57,176 nt of DNA from Streptomyces shenzhenensis (GCF_021462265.1 NZ_JAJONF010000056.1:1-57176); one strand, 5' to 3'. Positions 17,911-27,243 are shown, counted from the stretch's first letter. The notes: generated by a model from the sequence alone, not told the origin. Numbers and translations are program-made.

Positions 17911-18885
17911 ATGAGCGTGAACAGCAACACCGTCAACACCGTCCTGGGCCCGGTACCAGCCGGGGAGTTGGGTGTCGTCTCGGTCCACGAAGCGCTGCTG
18001 TCGGTGCTCCCGGGCGCCGAGCACGCCTTCGACATCACCCTCGACCGCGCCGAGATCTTCGAGACGCTCGCCGGCAAGCTGCGGGAGTTCCGAGCCCACG
18101 GCGGTGGCACGGTCGTCGACAGCACCGGCATGTTCCACGGCCGGGACGTCAGGCTGTACGAGGCCCTGTCCCGCTCCACCGGGGTGCACATCGTCGCCTC
18201 GACCGGGCAGGGACCCGAGGAACTGCTCGGGGGCTACTTCCTGACCCCGCAGACCAACCCGCCGACGCCCTGGCCGGCCGAGAAGTTCGCCGGCCTCTTC
18301 ACCAAGGAGATCACCGAGGGCATGGTGGTCCCGCGGGTGGAGCGCCGCGGCCCCGCCGGACTGGTCACCGCCGCGGTGTCCCGCGCGGGCATGACCGCGA
18401 CCGACGAGAGCCTCCTGCGGGGCGCGGCCCGTACCGCCCTCGCCACCGGTACGGCCGTCTCCTTCCGGTTCGGCGCCGACGCCGTACGGGAACTCGACGT
18501 CGTGCTCGACGAGAACCTGCCGGCCGACCGGGTCGCCGTCGGCGGACTGGACCGCAAGGACGCCGTCGCCGCCGGAGCACCGGAGAGGATCGCCGCCCGT
18601 GGCGCCTACGCCGTGCTCGACCACGTGGGCACCGACGACGCGGAGCACCTCGCCGACACCGAGCGCGCCGTCCTCGTCGCCGGCCTCGTGCGGGCCGGAC
18701 ACGCCGACCGGATCCTGCTCTCCGTCGGCGCGACCGGGGTGGCCAAGGGGCATCCCGCGAACGACCTGCCGTACAGCCACCTCCTGACCGCCTTCGTACC
18801 CCTGCTGAAGGCGCACGGCGTCGGCGAGGACGACGTGCGGCGCATCATCGAGGCCAACCCGCGCCACCTGCTCGCGGTGCGCTGA
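17911..18885 (+). CDS. Phosphotriesterase-like protein lacking the metal site (probable pseudoenzyme)
   Basis: A 324-residue paralogue of the next gene; both share the opening VNTVLGP-P, GGGT-VD-TG, GRDV, TGVHIVA and the ends of the barrel. The phosphotriesterase family binds two metals through His-x-His, a carboxylated Lys, two His and an Asp. Here only the first His (26) remains; the aligned positions are Ala28, Thr153, Arg186, Gly212 and Gly273. The frame is intact and the fold core conserved, so it is a maintained protein without the usual catalytic centre. It may act as a partner or regulator of the active copy, or bind substrate (inference). Confidence 0.85.
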   Translation: MSVNSNTVNTVLGPVPAGELGVVSVHEALLSVLPGAEHAFDITLDRAEIFETLAGKLREFRAHGGGTVVDSTGMFHGRDVRLYEALSRSTGVHIVASTGQGPEELLGGYFLTPQTNPPTPWPAEKFAGLFTKEITEGMVVPRVERRGPAGLVTAAVSRAGMTATDESLLRGAARTALATGTAVSFRFGADAVRELDVVLDENLPADRVAVGGLDRKDAVAAGAPERIAARGAYAVLDHVGTDDAEHLADTERAVLVAGLVRAGHADRILLSVGATGVAKGHPANDLPYSHLLTAFVPLLKAHGVGEDDVRRIIEANPRHLLAVR

Positions 18886-18934
18886 ACGCGCCGGCCCGAA
18901 CGACCGTCAAGATCTTTTCTCGAAGGTGAGTGTT

Positions 18935-19888
18935 GTGTCGCGAGTGAACACCGTGCTGGGGCCGATCCCCGCCGAGGAGCTGGGCTTCGTGGCGATCCAC
19001 GAGCACATCGGCTACGGCATGCCAGGCTCCGAGCTGGACACGCAGTGGTGGAAGACCCCCGAGCAGCGCTACGAGGAGACCGTCCCGAAGCTGCGCCGCT
19101 TCCACGAGCTGGGCGGCGGCACCTTCGTCGACGTGACCGGCATATGCAACGGCCGCGACGTCGACTACTACAGGTCGCTGTCCGCGAAGACCGGCGTCCA
19201 CATCGTCGCCTGCACCGGTTTCGTCGGTGGCGACACGGCGCTGCCGCACTTCGCCCGCGCCGGGGTCGACTACCTGACGCGGCAGTTCGTCCACGAGATC
19301 ACCGTGGGCATCGGCGGCACCGGCAGCCTCGCCGGCGTCATCAAGGTCGGCGTGAGCCGGGGCGGCCGTATGACCGACCTGGACAAGCGCATCTACCGTG
19401 CCGCCGCGCGCGCCGCCCTCACCACGGGCGTGCCGGTCCTGACCCACCTCGCCATCGACGCCGAGAACGCCGTCGCGATCTTCAACGAGGAGGGACTGCC
19501 GCTGGACCGCGTGCTGTTCGGGCACGTCGACGACGGGGTGAACGCCGGCAAGACGCGCGACGTCTGGATCGCCGAGCAGGGCGGCCGCATCGGCTTCGAC
19601 ACCTTCGGGTACGAGACCGAGCTGCCCGACCCGCCGTTCTGGGCCCGTCCGCGCAAGGAGCGCCTGGACCACTTCCTGCGGTTCGTCGGCGAGGGCCGCC
19701 TCGGACAGGTCCTCGCCTCCGCCGACGCCAACTGCAGCCCGCTGGGCTGGCCCGGCGTCAAGGGACACACCGTCAACTACATCTTCGAGGACCTCGTCCC
19801 GGACCTCCGCGCCGCCGGCCTCGACGAGGCCGCGATCAAGACGGTCTTCGTCGACAACCCGGCCGGCTTCCTGACCCTCCACAAGTAA
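18935..19888 (+). CDS. Phosphotriesterase-family metal-dependent hydrolase
   Basis: A 317-residue TIM-barrel amidohydrolase with the complete binuclear site: His22 and His24 (IHEHI), Lys137 (VIKVGVS), His171 (LTHLA), His197 (FGHVDD) and Asp264 (SADAN). Family members hydrolyse lactones, esters or phosphotriesters; lactone or ester cleavage is the more common native role. The GTG at 18935 is preferred, with AAGG 8 nt upstream; the GTG at 18926 overlaps that site. It sits 49 bp after its metal-less paralogue and 12 bp before a flavin hydroxylase, so it likely opens a substrate that the hydroxylase produces or needs. Confidence 0.88.
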   Translation: MSRVNTVLGPIPAEELGFVAIHEHIGYGMPGSELDTQWWKTPEQRYEETVPKLRRFHELGGGTFVDVTGICNGRDVDYYRSLSAKTGVHIVACTGFVGGDTALPHFARAGVDYLTRQFVHEITVGIGGTGSLAGVIKVGVSRGGRMTDLDKRIYRAAARAALTTGVPVLTHLAIDAENAVAIFNEEGLPLDRVLFGHVDDGVNAGKTRDVWIAEQGGRIGFDTFGYETELPDPPFWARPRKERLDHFLRFVGEGRLGQVLASADANCSPLGWPGVKGHTVNYIFEDLVPDLRAAGLDEAAIKTVFVDNPAGFLTLHK

Positions 19889-19900
19889 GAGAGAACGACC

Positions 19901-21016
19901 ATGCAGTCCTCGGACCTGAAGAACCTGAAGATCGCCGTCGTCGGCGCGGGCTACGGCGGCGCGGCGGCGGCGAAGGCACTCAGCCTCCTGGGCGCCGACG
20001 TCGACGTGTACGAGCAGGCCTCCCAGATCCGCGAGGTCGGCGCCGGCATCGGTCTGCGTCCCTCGACCATGAACCGCTTCCGCGAGTGGGGCATCTTCGA
20101 CGCCATCGCGAAGGTCACCTCACCCAGCGAGTTCTTCGAGATCCTCACCGCCGACGGCGCTCCGATCATGAAGGAGACCTGGCCGGCCGACGGCGAGCAG
20201 ACCCACACCCACCTGGTCCACCGCGGCGACTTCATCGACGCCCTCCTCGGCGTGCTGCCCGAGGGCATGGTCCACCTCGGCCACAAACTGGAGAGCGTCC
20301 AGGACAACGGCGACCGCTCGGTCCTCACGTTCGTGGGCGGCAAGACCGTCGAGGCCGACCTCGTCGTCGGCGCCGACGGCATCAGGTCCGTCGTACGCCA
20401 CCAGCTGTTCAGCCAGGCCGGTCCGGTCTTCTCCGGCGAGCACGCCTACCGCGCCGTCATCTCCGTCGACGACGCCCAGGGCATGGTCGTCGACGACAAC
20501 CTCCGCATGTACATCGGCCGCGGCACCAAGATCTACCTGCTGCCGCTGCGCCACCGCGGCCAGGTGTCCTTCGACATCACCGCCCTGTGCCCGGACAGCA
20601 CCTGGTCGCCCCAGGTCACCAAGGACGACATGCTGGCGACCGTGACCGGCTTCGACGAGCGGCTCGTCGAGATCACCCGGAACCTGGACATGTCCACCGT
20701 GAACGTCCGCGCCGTATACGACATCGACTCCGTCGACACCTGGCACTCCGACTCCGTCGTCCTCGTCGGCGACGCGGCCCACTCGATGCTGCACCACCAG
20801 GGCCAGGGCGCGAACTCCGCCATCGAGGACGCCGGCGCGCTCGCCGACGCCCTGCGCGAGGCGGACTCCGTCAAGGAGGCGCTCGCCCGCTACCAGGCCA
20901 CCCGCAAGCCGGTCACCGACAAGCTCCAGGCGATCTCCCGCCAGGGCTGGTCCGAGGACGAGATCAACGACGTCTTCCCCGGCCAGAAGCCCGCGGCCGC
21001 CGCGTCGGCGGAGTGA
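19901..21016 (+). CDS. FAD-dependent aromatic monooxygenase (salicylate hydroxylase-like)
   Basis: A 371-residue group A flavoprotein hydroxylase. FAD motif VVGAGYGGAAAAKAL, DG motif GADGIRSVVR and GD motif VLVGDAAHSMLHHQGQGAN are all present in the right order. It adds a hydroxyl to a phenolic or heteroaromatic acid using NAD(P)H and O2. It differs clearly from the 3-hydroxybenzoate enzyme at 12005 and lies in a separate operon of hydrolases, so it probably handles a different substrate that feeds a common ring-cleavage route. Exact substrate unknown. Confidence 0.88.
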   Translation: MQSSDLKNLKIAVVGAGYGGAAAAKALSLLGADVDVYEQASQIREVGAGIGLRPSTMNRFREWGIFDAIAKVTSPSEFFEILTADGAPIMKETWPADGEQTHTHLVHRGDFIDALLGVLPEGMVHLGHKLESVQDNGDRSVLTFVGGKTVEADLVVGADGIRSVVRHQLFSQAGPVFSGEHAYRAVISVDDAQGMVVDDNLRMYIGRGTKIYLLPLRHRGQVSFDITALCPDSTWSPQVTKDDMLATVTGFDERLVEITRNLDMSTVNVRAVYDIDSVDTWHSDSVVLVGDAAHSMLHHQGQGANSAIEDAGALADALREADSVKEALARYQATRKPVTDKLQAISRQGWSEDEINDVFPGQKPAAAASAE

Positions 21017-21021
21017 CGCCG

Positions 21022-21942
21022 ATGCCCCTGCACCCCGAGATCGCGAAGTTCCTCGCCGCCCTGCCCGCTCCGCCCCAGGGCCCGCTCGACCCGGCCGCCC
21101 TGCGCGCCGGCGACGAGGCGCACGTCGCGCCCCTCGCCGAGCGCCTGCCGCTGCACTCCGTGGAGGACGTGGCGGCGCGCATCGCGTCCGGCGAGGTCCC
21201 GGTGCGGATCTACACCTCTGCCGAGGCGGACCGGTACGGCTTGATCGTCTACTTCCACGGCGGCGCCTTCTTCCTCGGCAGCCTGGAGACGCACGACCAC
21301 GTCGCCCGCTCACTGGCCAGGGAGACCGGGCTGAAGGTGGTCTCCGTCGGCTACCGCCTCGCGCCCGAGGCAGCCTTCCCCGCCGGCCTCGACGACTGCC
21401 ACGCCGTCGTGCGCTGGGTCGCCGAGGAGGGCGAGAGCCTCGCCTGGGACGGCATCACCCTTGCCGTCGCCGGCGACAGCTCCGGCGGCAACTTCGCCGC
21501 CGCCGTCGCGGCCCGCGCCCACGACGAGGGCTTCGAGAAGATCACCCACCAGATCCTCTACTACCCCTCGCTCGACCTGGACTTCGACGTCGACCGCTAC
21601 GCCTCCCTGCGGGAGAACGCCAGGGGCTACGGGCTGGAGACGGCGGGGCTCAAGCCCTTCAACGCCTTCTACCTCGACAGCGGCGCCGACCCCGCCGACC
21701 CGCGCGTCTCGCCCATCAAGCGCGAGGACCTCAGCGGGCTGCCGCCCGCCCTCGTCGTGACCGCCGAGTTCGACCCCCTGCGCGACGAGGGCGAACTCTA
21801 CGGCCGGCGGCTGCGGGAGGCCGGGGCCGAGGCCACGGTCAGCCGCTACGACGGAGCGGGCCACGGATTCGTCCAGCACTTCTCCTGGATCCCGGAGTAC
21901 CACGCGGTCTTCGCCGAGACGCGGGACTTCCTGCGGCGCTGA
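21022..21942 (+). CDS. Alpha/beta hydrolase, hormone-sensitive-lipase family
   Basis: A 306-residue carboxylesterase. Seen: oxyanion motif YFHGGAFFLG, nucleophile elbow GDSSGGN (Ser), the acid in TAEFDPLRDEGELY and the catalytic His in GAGHGF. These cytosolic enzymes hydrolyse short acyl or aryl esters. ATG at 21022 starts 5 bp after the monooxygenase stop. In this operon it may release an aromatic or acidic product from an ester. Confidence 0.9.
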   Translation: MPLHPEIAKFLAALPAPPQGPLDPAALRAGDEAHVAPLAERLPLHSVEDVAARIASGEVPVRIYTSAEADRYGLIVYFHGGAFFLGSLETHDHVARSLARETGLKVVSVGYRLAPEAAFPAGLDDCHAVVRWVAEEGESLAWDGITLAVAGDSSGGNFAAAVAARAHDEGFEKITHQILYYPSLDLDFDVDRYASLRENARGYGLETAGLKPFNAFYLDSGADPADPRVSPIKREDLSGLPPALVVTAEFDPLRDEGELYGRRLREAGAEATVSRYDGAGHGFVQHFSWIPEYHAVFAETRDFLRR

Positions 21943-21989
21943 CCCGCCGCGCACCACCCCGCCCCGCGCACGACCTCGAAGAGAGAGCC

Positions 21990-22928
21990 ATGACTGACGC
22001 AGTCAACGTCCACCCCCTGGTCTCACCGTGGGGCCGGTTCGGTCTGTACAGCTTCTTCATCGACGCACCCGAGCCGGCCGTCGTCGACACCGGGATCGCC
22101 TCCTCGCCCGCCGAGGGGATGGCTCCCGCGCTCAAGGCGATCGGGCGCCGTATCCAGGACGTGCGCTGGATCCTGCTGACCCACGGCCACATCGACCACG
22201 TCGGCGGGGCGTACGCCCTGTGGGAGCTGACCGGCCGGCGGGCCCAGGTCGTGATCCACGAGGCCGACGCCCCCCTGCTCCGCTCGCGGCGCGAGCACGC
22301 GGCGGAGTACCTCGCCGGCCGGGGCCGCTACCTGGGCGACCCGGCGGGCGAGGCGAAGGTGACGGCGGCCGCGAACGCCGTCATCTCCGGCGAGATGGAG
22401 CCCACCCTGCTGGTCAGAGGCGGGGAGACACTCTTCCTCGGCGGGGACGTCACCGTGTCGGTGCACGCGGTCCCGGGCCACACCCCGGGATCGGTCGCCT
22501 ACGTCGTCGACGGACAGCGGTCGGTGTTCGTCGGCGACGCCGTCCAGGTCCACGGCGCCGCCAACGGGTTCCCCGGCTACACCGACCCGGCCGCCTACCG
22601 CACCAGCCTGGAGTACCTGCGCGACGAGGTCCGGCCCGAGCACCTCTACCTCGGGCACCCCTACCGCCGCGCCGACGGCACGCCGTACGGCGTCGAGCTG
22701 GACGCGGCGCAGGCCCGGGAGGCCATCGACCAGAGCCTCGCCGTCGAGGGCCGGGTCACCGCCGCCGCCTGCGGCTGCCTGGAGGCCGGCCTGAAGGAGA
22801 CGGACTCGCCCTACTCCCCGTTCGCCCCCGTCGCCGAGGACCTCGGCTACACCGGCGACCCCACCCTCGAGCCGTCGCCGTTCTTCACCTCGATGCACGG
22901 CTACCGCACGCGCAACCAGAACGTGTGA
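21990..22928 (+). CDS. Metallo-beta-lactamase-fold hydrolase
   Basis: A 312-residue MBL-fold protein with the zinc motif LLTHGHIDHVGG (HxHxDH), a later His in VHAVPGHTPGSVAY, an Asp in VFVGDAVQ and a final His in YLGHPYRR. The family hydrolyses thioesters, lactones or related bonds with two metals. It is 47 bp after the esterase gene and 18 bp before the CocE-type gene, same operon. The substrate cannot be read; a lactone or thioester from aromatic breakdown is a reasonable guess. Confidence 0.88.
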   Translation: MTDAVNVHPLVSPWGRFGLYSFFIDAPEPAVVDTGIASSPAEGMAPALKAIGRRIQDVRWILLTHGHIDHVGGAYALWELTGRRAQVVIHEADAPLLRSRREHAAEYLAGRGRYLGDPAGEAKVTAAANAVISGEMEPTLLVRGGETLFLGGDVTVSVHAVPGHTPGSVAYVVDGQRSVFVGDAVQVHGAANGFPGYTDPAAYRTSLEYLRDEVRPEHLYLGHPYRRADGTPYGVELDAAQAREAIDQSLAVEGRVTAAACGCLEAGLKETDSPYSPFAPVAEDLGYTGDPTLEPSPFFTSMHGYRTRNQNV

Positions 22929-22946
22929 CACAGGAGCTTCGCACCC

Positions 22947-24710
22947 ATGACTGACCTGCAAACCATCCGGGCGGGCCTGGAGACGATCGCCGTCCGCAAG
23001 GACCTCCGGGTCCCGATGCGCGACGGCGTCACCCTCGCGGCCGACACCTACAGCGGTGTGGCCGACACCCCGCGTCCCGCGCTGGTGGCCCTGAGCCCGT
23101 ACGGCAAGGAGCTCCAGGCCCTGGCCCTCACCACGCCTCCGCAGCGCCGGCCCAGCCCGATGTGGGACGGCTGCATCGAGGCGGGCGACATCGCGCGCGT
23201 CGTGCGGGAGGGCTACGTCCACGTCATCGGCGACCTGCGCGGATCCGGCGCCTCCGAGGGCGAGCACATCGGCAACTACAACGCCGGCGGCGTCTCCCTC
23301 GGCCAGGACGCCTACGATTTCATCGAGTGGGTCGCCGCGCAGCCGTGGTGCGACGGCAACGTCGGCATGATCGGCATCTCCTACTTCGGCTCGATGCAGG
23401 TGCTGGCCGCGGCCGAGCGCCCGCCGAGCCTCAAGGCGATCTTCGTCAGCGGCGGCCACTACGACTTCTACGAGACGACGTACCACGGCGGCGTCATGTG
23501 GTTCATGCCGCGCGCCGCACGCGAGGGCCGCGGCGGCGACTCCGGCTGGGCCTTCACCGACGGCGTCAAGTCCCGCATGCTGGAGACGTTCTCCCCCGAG
23601 GAGATCAAGGAGAGGGTCGCCAAGCGGCTCCAGGACCCGGACGTGGCCGCCTGGCCCAACCTGGTCCATGTGCTGAACTACCCGAAGAACCACGAGGCCT
23701 GGTTCGACATCGTGATGAACGAGGTCGACGGCGAGTGGTACGAGGAGCGCAACCCGGTCACCCTCGCGCCCAGGATCGACATTCCCGTCTGGCTCCAGAT
23801 CGACCAGGGCCGCGGCTGGACGATGGACGGCACCATCGAGGTCTTCCACGCGCTGAAGGGCCCGAAGAAGCTCGACATCGGCCCCTACCCGCCCATGCAG
23901 TCGCGCCCCTTCGTCGAAGAGCACGACAAGATGTTCCGCTGGTACGAGTACTGGCTCAAGGGCGTCGACAACGGGATCATGGACGAGCCCGCCGTCACCG
24001 TCCACGTGGAGGGCTCCCGCGAGACCGTCACCGCCGCGCAGTGGCCGCCGAAGGACGTCGAGTACAGGTCGCTGTACTTCCGTCCGCGCCGCAAGCTCTC
24101 CTGCGAGCCCGAGCCGATGGGCGCCGAGTACGCCGCCCCCGACGGCTTCTACCAGGCGCCGCTGACGGTGACCGACAAGGTGGAGATCCTCAGCTGGTCC
24201 ACCGGGCCGTTCACCGAGCCCACCGAGATGATCGGGCAGGGCGCGGCACACCTCTTCGTGGAGATCGACCAGCCCGACACGAACTTCGTCCTGCGCATGT
24301 GGGACGAGGCCCCGGACGGCAGGCGCCGGCTCGTCACGACCGCCTACCTCAAGGCCTCGCACCGCGAGCTGGACGAGGAGCGCACCACCGAGGGCGACCC
24401 GTACCACCCGCACACCCGAGCGGTGCCGGTCGAGCCGGGGAAGACCGAGGAGTACGTGCTCCGGGTCTACCCGTTCGCGGCGACGTTCCTGCCGGGCCAC
24501 AAGCTGGTGGCGGAGCTGTCCAACGCCGAGCCGCCGGCCGACGAGCACAACTCCCTGCTCCCGCCGGACGCCTTCCACCTGCCGGTCGGCCGCCCCGTCA
24601 CCCACAAGATCTACCGCGACGCCGCGCACCCCTCCCGGCTCGTGCTGCCGTTCACGACCGGCTCGGCATTCCGGGGGAGCGGGCGATCTCCTGTTCCGCG
24701 GCTTCGATGA
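22947..24710 (+). CDS. CocE/NonD-family (X-Pro dipeptidyl-peptidase S15) hydrolase
   Basis: A 587-residue serine hydrolase. N-terminal S15 catalytic domain with RVPMRDGVTLAADTY, GDLRGSGASEGE and nucleophile motif GMIGISYFGSMQ; C-terminal jelly-roll domain ending VLPF as in cocaine esterase and amidase relatives. Members cut aromatic esters, for example benzoyl esters. Last gene of the operon. Its final 59 bp overlap the end of the convergent GntR gene; residues after VLPF have no family counterpart, so the tail may have been extended by loss of an earlier stop. Confidence 0.9.
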   Translation: MTDLQTIRAGLETIAVRKDLRVPMRDGVTLAADTYSGVADTPRPALVALSPYGKELQALALTTPPQRRPSPMWDGCIEAGDIARVVREGYVHVIGDLRGSGASEGEHIGNYNAGGVSLGQDAYDFIEWVAAQPWCDGNVGMIGISYFGSMQVLAAAERPPSLKAIFVSGGHYDFYETTYHGGVMWFMPRAAREGRGGDSGWAFTDGVKSRMLETFSPEEIKERVAKRLQDPDVAAWPNLVHVLNYPKNHEAWFDIVMNEVDGEWYEERNPVTLAPRIDIPVWLQIDQGRGWTMDGTIEVFHALKGPKKLDIGPYPPMQSRPFVEEHDKMFRWYEYWLKGVDNGIMDEPAVTVHVEGSRETVTAAQWPPKDVEYRSLYFRPRRKLSCEPEPMGAEYAAPDGFYQAPLTVTDKVEILSWSTGPFTEPTEMIGQGAAHLFVEIDQPDTNFVLRMWDEAPDGRRRLVTTAYLKASHRELDEERTTEGDPYHPHTRAVPVEPGKTEEYVLRVYPFAATFLPGHKLVAELSNAEPPADEHNSLLPPDAFHLPVGRPVTHKIYRDAAHPSRLVLPFTTGSAFRGSGRSPVPRLR

Positions 24711-25392
24711 TGGCCAGGACCGCGGCCGCCGCGGCCGCGGGATCGCGGGCCTCGACGGCCCGCACGACGGCGCGGTGACCCGGCAGCGAGGCCTCCGCCG
24801 CGCCGGGGGTCCGGGTGCTGATGAGGAAGCTGTGTTCCAGCGCGATGTCGACGGCGCGGCCCAGCGAGCCGAGGAGACGGTTGCCGCTGGCGTCGAGCAG
24901 GGCCCGGTGGAAGGCGATGTCGGCCTCGACGTAGCCGCCGCGGCCGGGTTCCGCCGCCGCGGCCTCCATGGCCGCCAGGCAGTCGTACAGGACCCGTACG
25001 TCGTCGGGGCCGGCCCGGCCGGCGGCGAGCCGGGCCGCCTCGGGCTCGACGATCCGGCGCAGTTCACCCGTGTCACGCAGCAGAGCCGTGGCGTCCCCGG
25101 CCTGCTTCCAGCGCAGCACGTCACGGTCCAGGTGGTTCCAGTGCTCCGGGGGCAGCACGCGCGTCCCGGTGCGCGGGCGTACGTGCAGCATCCCCTTGGC
25201 CACCAGCGCCTTGACCGCTTCCCGCACCACCCCTCGGCTGACGCCGGTCCCGGCCGCGAGCGCGTCCTCGACCGGCAACGCATCCCCCGGCGCCCACTCG
25301 CCGTTCACGATGCGCCGCCCGAGTTCGTCGACCACGCGCTGGTGCATGGTCAGGAAGTGCACCACGATCTCTGCCCACCCCCTGGACGCCAT
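24652..25392 (-). CDS. GntR-family regulator, FadR subgroup (FCD domain)
   Basis: A 246-residue regulator. N-terminal GntR winged helix (LGRRIVNGEWAPGDALP ... GVSRGVVREAVKALVAKGML) and an all-helical FCD effector domain with the metal-binding pattern (DIAFHRALLDASGN, later GHRAVVRAVEARDP). FCD regulators usually sense sugar acids or other organic acids. It is divergent from the IlvD-type dehydratase across 105 bp containing a 15-bp near-perfect palindrome, its probable operator. Confidence 0.92.
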   Translation of the reverse strand: MASRGWAEIVVHFLTMHQRVVDELGRRIVNGEWAPGDALPVEDALAAGTGVSRGVVREAVKALVAKGMLHVRPRTGTRVLPPEHWNHLDRDVLRWKQAGDATALLRDTGELRRIVEPEAARLAAGRAGPDDVRVLYDCLAAMEAAAAEPGRGGYVEADIAFHRALLDASGNRLLGSLGRAVDIALEHSFLISTRTPGAAEASLPGHRAVVRAVEARDPAAAAAAVLAIIEAAEQEIARSPGMPSRS

Positions 25393-25398
25393 TCATCG

Positions 25399-25413
25399 AA
25401 TCATTTAATGATT
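25399..25413. promoter_or_regulatory. Probable GntR/FadR-type operator
   Basis: AATCATTTAATGATT is a 7-1-7 perfect palindrome 6 bp upstream of the GntR start codon and about 85 bp before the dehydratase start. The AT-rich site stands out in this GC-rich DNA. Confidence 0.65.
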
Positions 25414-25497
25414 GCGTCACAGGGTACGGCCCACGGGTCCGCACCCGGAAACGCCCCATCGCGAAGCGGACGACGCCGGAGCCACGGGAGTGCCCAC

Positions 25498-27243
25498 ATG
25501 ACCGACGGTCAGAAGACGAGCCGCCGCAGCCAGGCATGGTTCGGCGCACAGGGCCGCAGCGGGATGCTGTACCGCTCCTGGATGCGCAACCAGGGACTCG
25601 GGCACGAGGTGTTCGACGGGCGTCCCGTCATCGGCATCGCGACCAGCGCCTCCGAACTCGCCCCGTGCAACACCCATCTGACACGCGTCGCCGAAGCCGT
25701 CAGGCGCGGTGTGTGGCAGGCGGGCGGCCTGCCGCTGGTGTTCCCCACCATGGCCACCGGCGAGACCCTGATGCGCCCCACCGCCATGCTGTACCGCAAC
25801 CTCATGGCCATGGAGGTCGAGGAGCTGATCCGGGCCAATCCGCTCGACGGTGTCGTGCTGCTGTCCGGCTGCGACAAGACGACCCCCGCCATGCTCATGG
25901 GCGCCGCCAGCGTCGACCTGCCCGCCGTCATGGTCACCGGCGGGCCGATGCTCAACGGCAAGTACCGGGGCCAGGACGTGGGATCCGGCACCCACGTCTG
26001 GAAGTTCGAGGAGGACCTGAAGACCGGCCGGATGACCGAGGAGGAGTGCTTCTTCGCGGAGGGGTGCATGGCCCGCTCCAACGGCCACTGCATGACGATG
26101 GGGACCGCCTCGACGATGGCCTGCATGGCCGAGGCGCTCGGCATGCAGTTGCCGGGCTCGGCAGCCTGGCCCGCGGTCGACTCCCGGCGGATGGAGACCG
26201 CGCAGGCGGCCGGGCAGCGCATCGTGAGGATGGTGGAGGAGGAGCTGCGCCCCTCGCGGATCCTGACCCGGGAGGCGTTCGAGAACGCCATCCGGGTCAA
26301 CGCGGCCATCGGCGGCTCCACGAACGCCGTCATCCACCTCACCGCCATCGCCGGACGCGTCGGCGTCGAGTTGAGCCTGCGGGACTTCGACGACCTGGTC
26401 CGCGCGGTGCCGACCCTGGTCAACCTGATGCCCAGCGGCAAGTACCTCATGGAGGACTTCTGCTACGCGGGCGGCCTGCCCGCCGTCATGGCCGAGCTGC
26501 TCCGCGGCGAGCTGCTGCACGGCGAGCAGATCACGGTCACCGGACGCACCGTCGCCGAGAACACCGGGACCACCGAGAACACCGAACGCGTCGACTCCGA
26601 CGTCATCACCGCCCTCGACGCCCCCTTCCAGCCGGCCGGCACCGGTATCGCCGTCCTGAGCGGCAACCTGTGCCCCGACGGGGCCGTGATCAAGCAGTCC
26701 GCCGCCTCACCGCACCTGCTCACCCACCGCGGCCCCGCGCGCGTCTTCGACTCCCCCGAGGCCTATCACGAGGTGGCCGACGACCCGGACCTCGACATCG
26801 ACGAGGACACCGTCATCGTCATCCGCAACGCCGGCCCCAAGGGCTACCCCGGCATGCCCGAGGTCTCCAACGTGCCGCTGCCCGCCAAACTGCTGAAGGC
26901 CGGTGTCAGGGACATGGTGCGGGTCTGCGACGGCCGGATGAGCGGCACCGGGTACGGGACGGTGGTCCTGCACGTGGCGCCCGAGGCCGCCGTCGGCGGA
27001 CCTCTCGCCCTGGTGCGCGACGGGGACCCCGTCGTCCTCGACGTCCCGAACCGCACCCTGCGCCTGGACGTGGACGACGCCGAGCTCACCCGGCGCCGGG
27101 ACGCGTGGCGGGCACCCGCTGAGCGGTACACCGGCGGCTACACCTGGCTCTACACCCAGAACGTGGAACAGGCCCACCAGGGCGCCGACTTCGGGTTCCT
27201 GCGCGGAAGCCGTGGTCACGAGGTCCCCCGCGACTCCCACTGA
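25498..27243 (+). CDS. IlvD/Edd-family sugar-acid dehydratase
   Basis: A 581-residue Fe-S dehydratase. Conserved cysteines of the cluster occur in LLSGCDKTTPAMLM and FAEGCMARSNGHCMTMGTAS, with the metal/active-site DGRMSGTGYGTVVLH near the C-terminus. The short linker and overall length match pentonate/hexonate dehydratases (arabinonate, xylonate type) more than branched-chain IlvD. It converts an aldonate to a 2-keto-3-deoxy sugar acid. The FAH-family gene 46 bp downstream would then dehydrate that product, as in the Weimberg-type oxidative pentose pathway. Divergent FCD regulator fits sugar-acid control. Confidence 0.85.
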   Translation: MTDGQKTSRRSQAWFGAQGRSGMLYRSWMRNQGLGHEVFDGRPVIGIATSASELAPCNTHLTRVAEAVRRGVWQAGGLPLVFPTMATGETLMRPTAMLYRNLMAMEVEELIRANPLDGVVLLSGCDKTTPAMLMGAASVDLPAVMVTGGPMLNGKYRGQDVGSGTHVWKFEEDLKTGRMTEEECFFAEGCMARSNGHCMTMGTASTMACMAEALGMQLPGSAAWPAVDSRRMETAQAAGQRIVRMVEEELRPSRILTREAFENAIRVNAAIGGSTNAVIHLTAIAGRVGVELSLRDFDDLVRAVPTLVNLMPSGKYLMEDFCYAGGLPAVMAELLRGELLHGEQITVTGRTVAENTGTTENTERVDSDVITALDAPFQPAGTGIAVLSGNLCPDGAVIKQSAASPHLLTHRGPARVFDSPEAYHEVADDPDLDIDEDTVIVIRNAGPKGYPGMPEVSNVPLPAKLLKAGVRDMVRVCDGRMSGTGYGTVVLHVAPEAAVGGPLALVRDGDPVVLDVPNRTLRLDVDDAELTRRRDAWRAPAERYTGGYTWLYTQNVEQAHQGADFGFLRGSRGHEVPRDSH

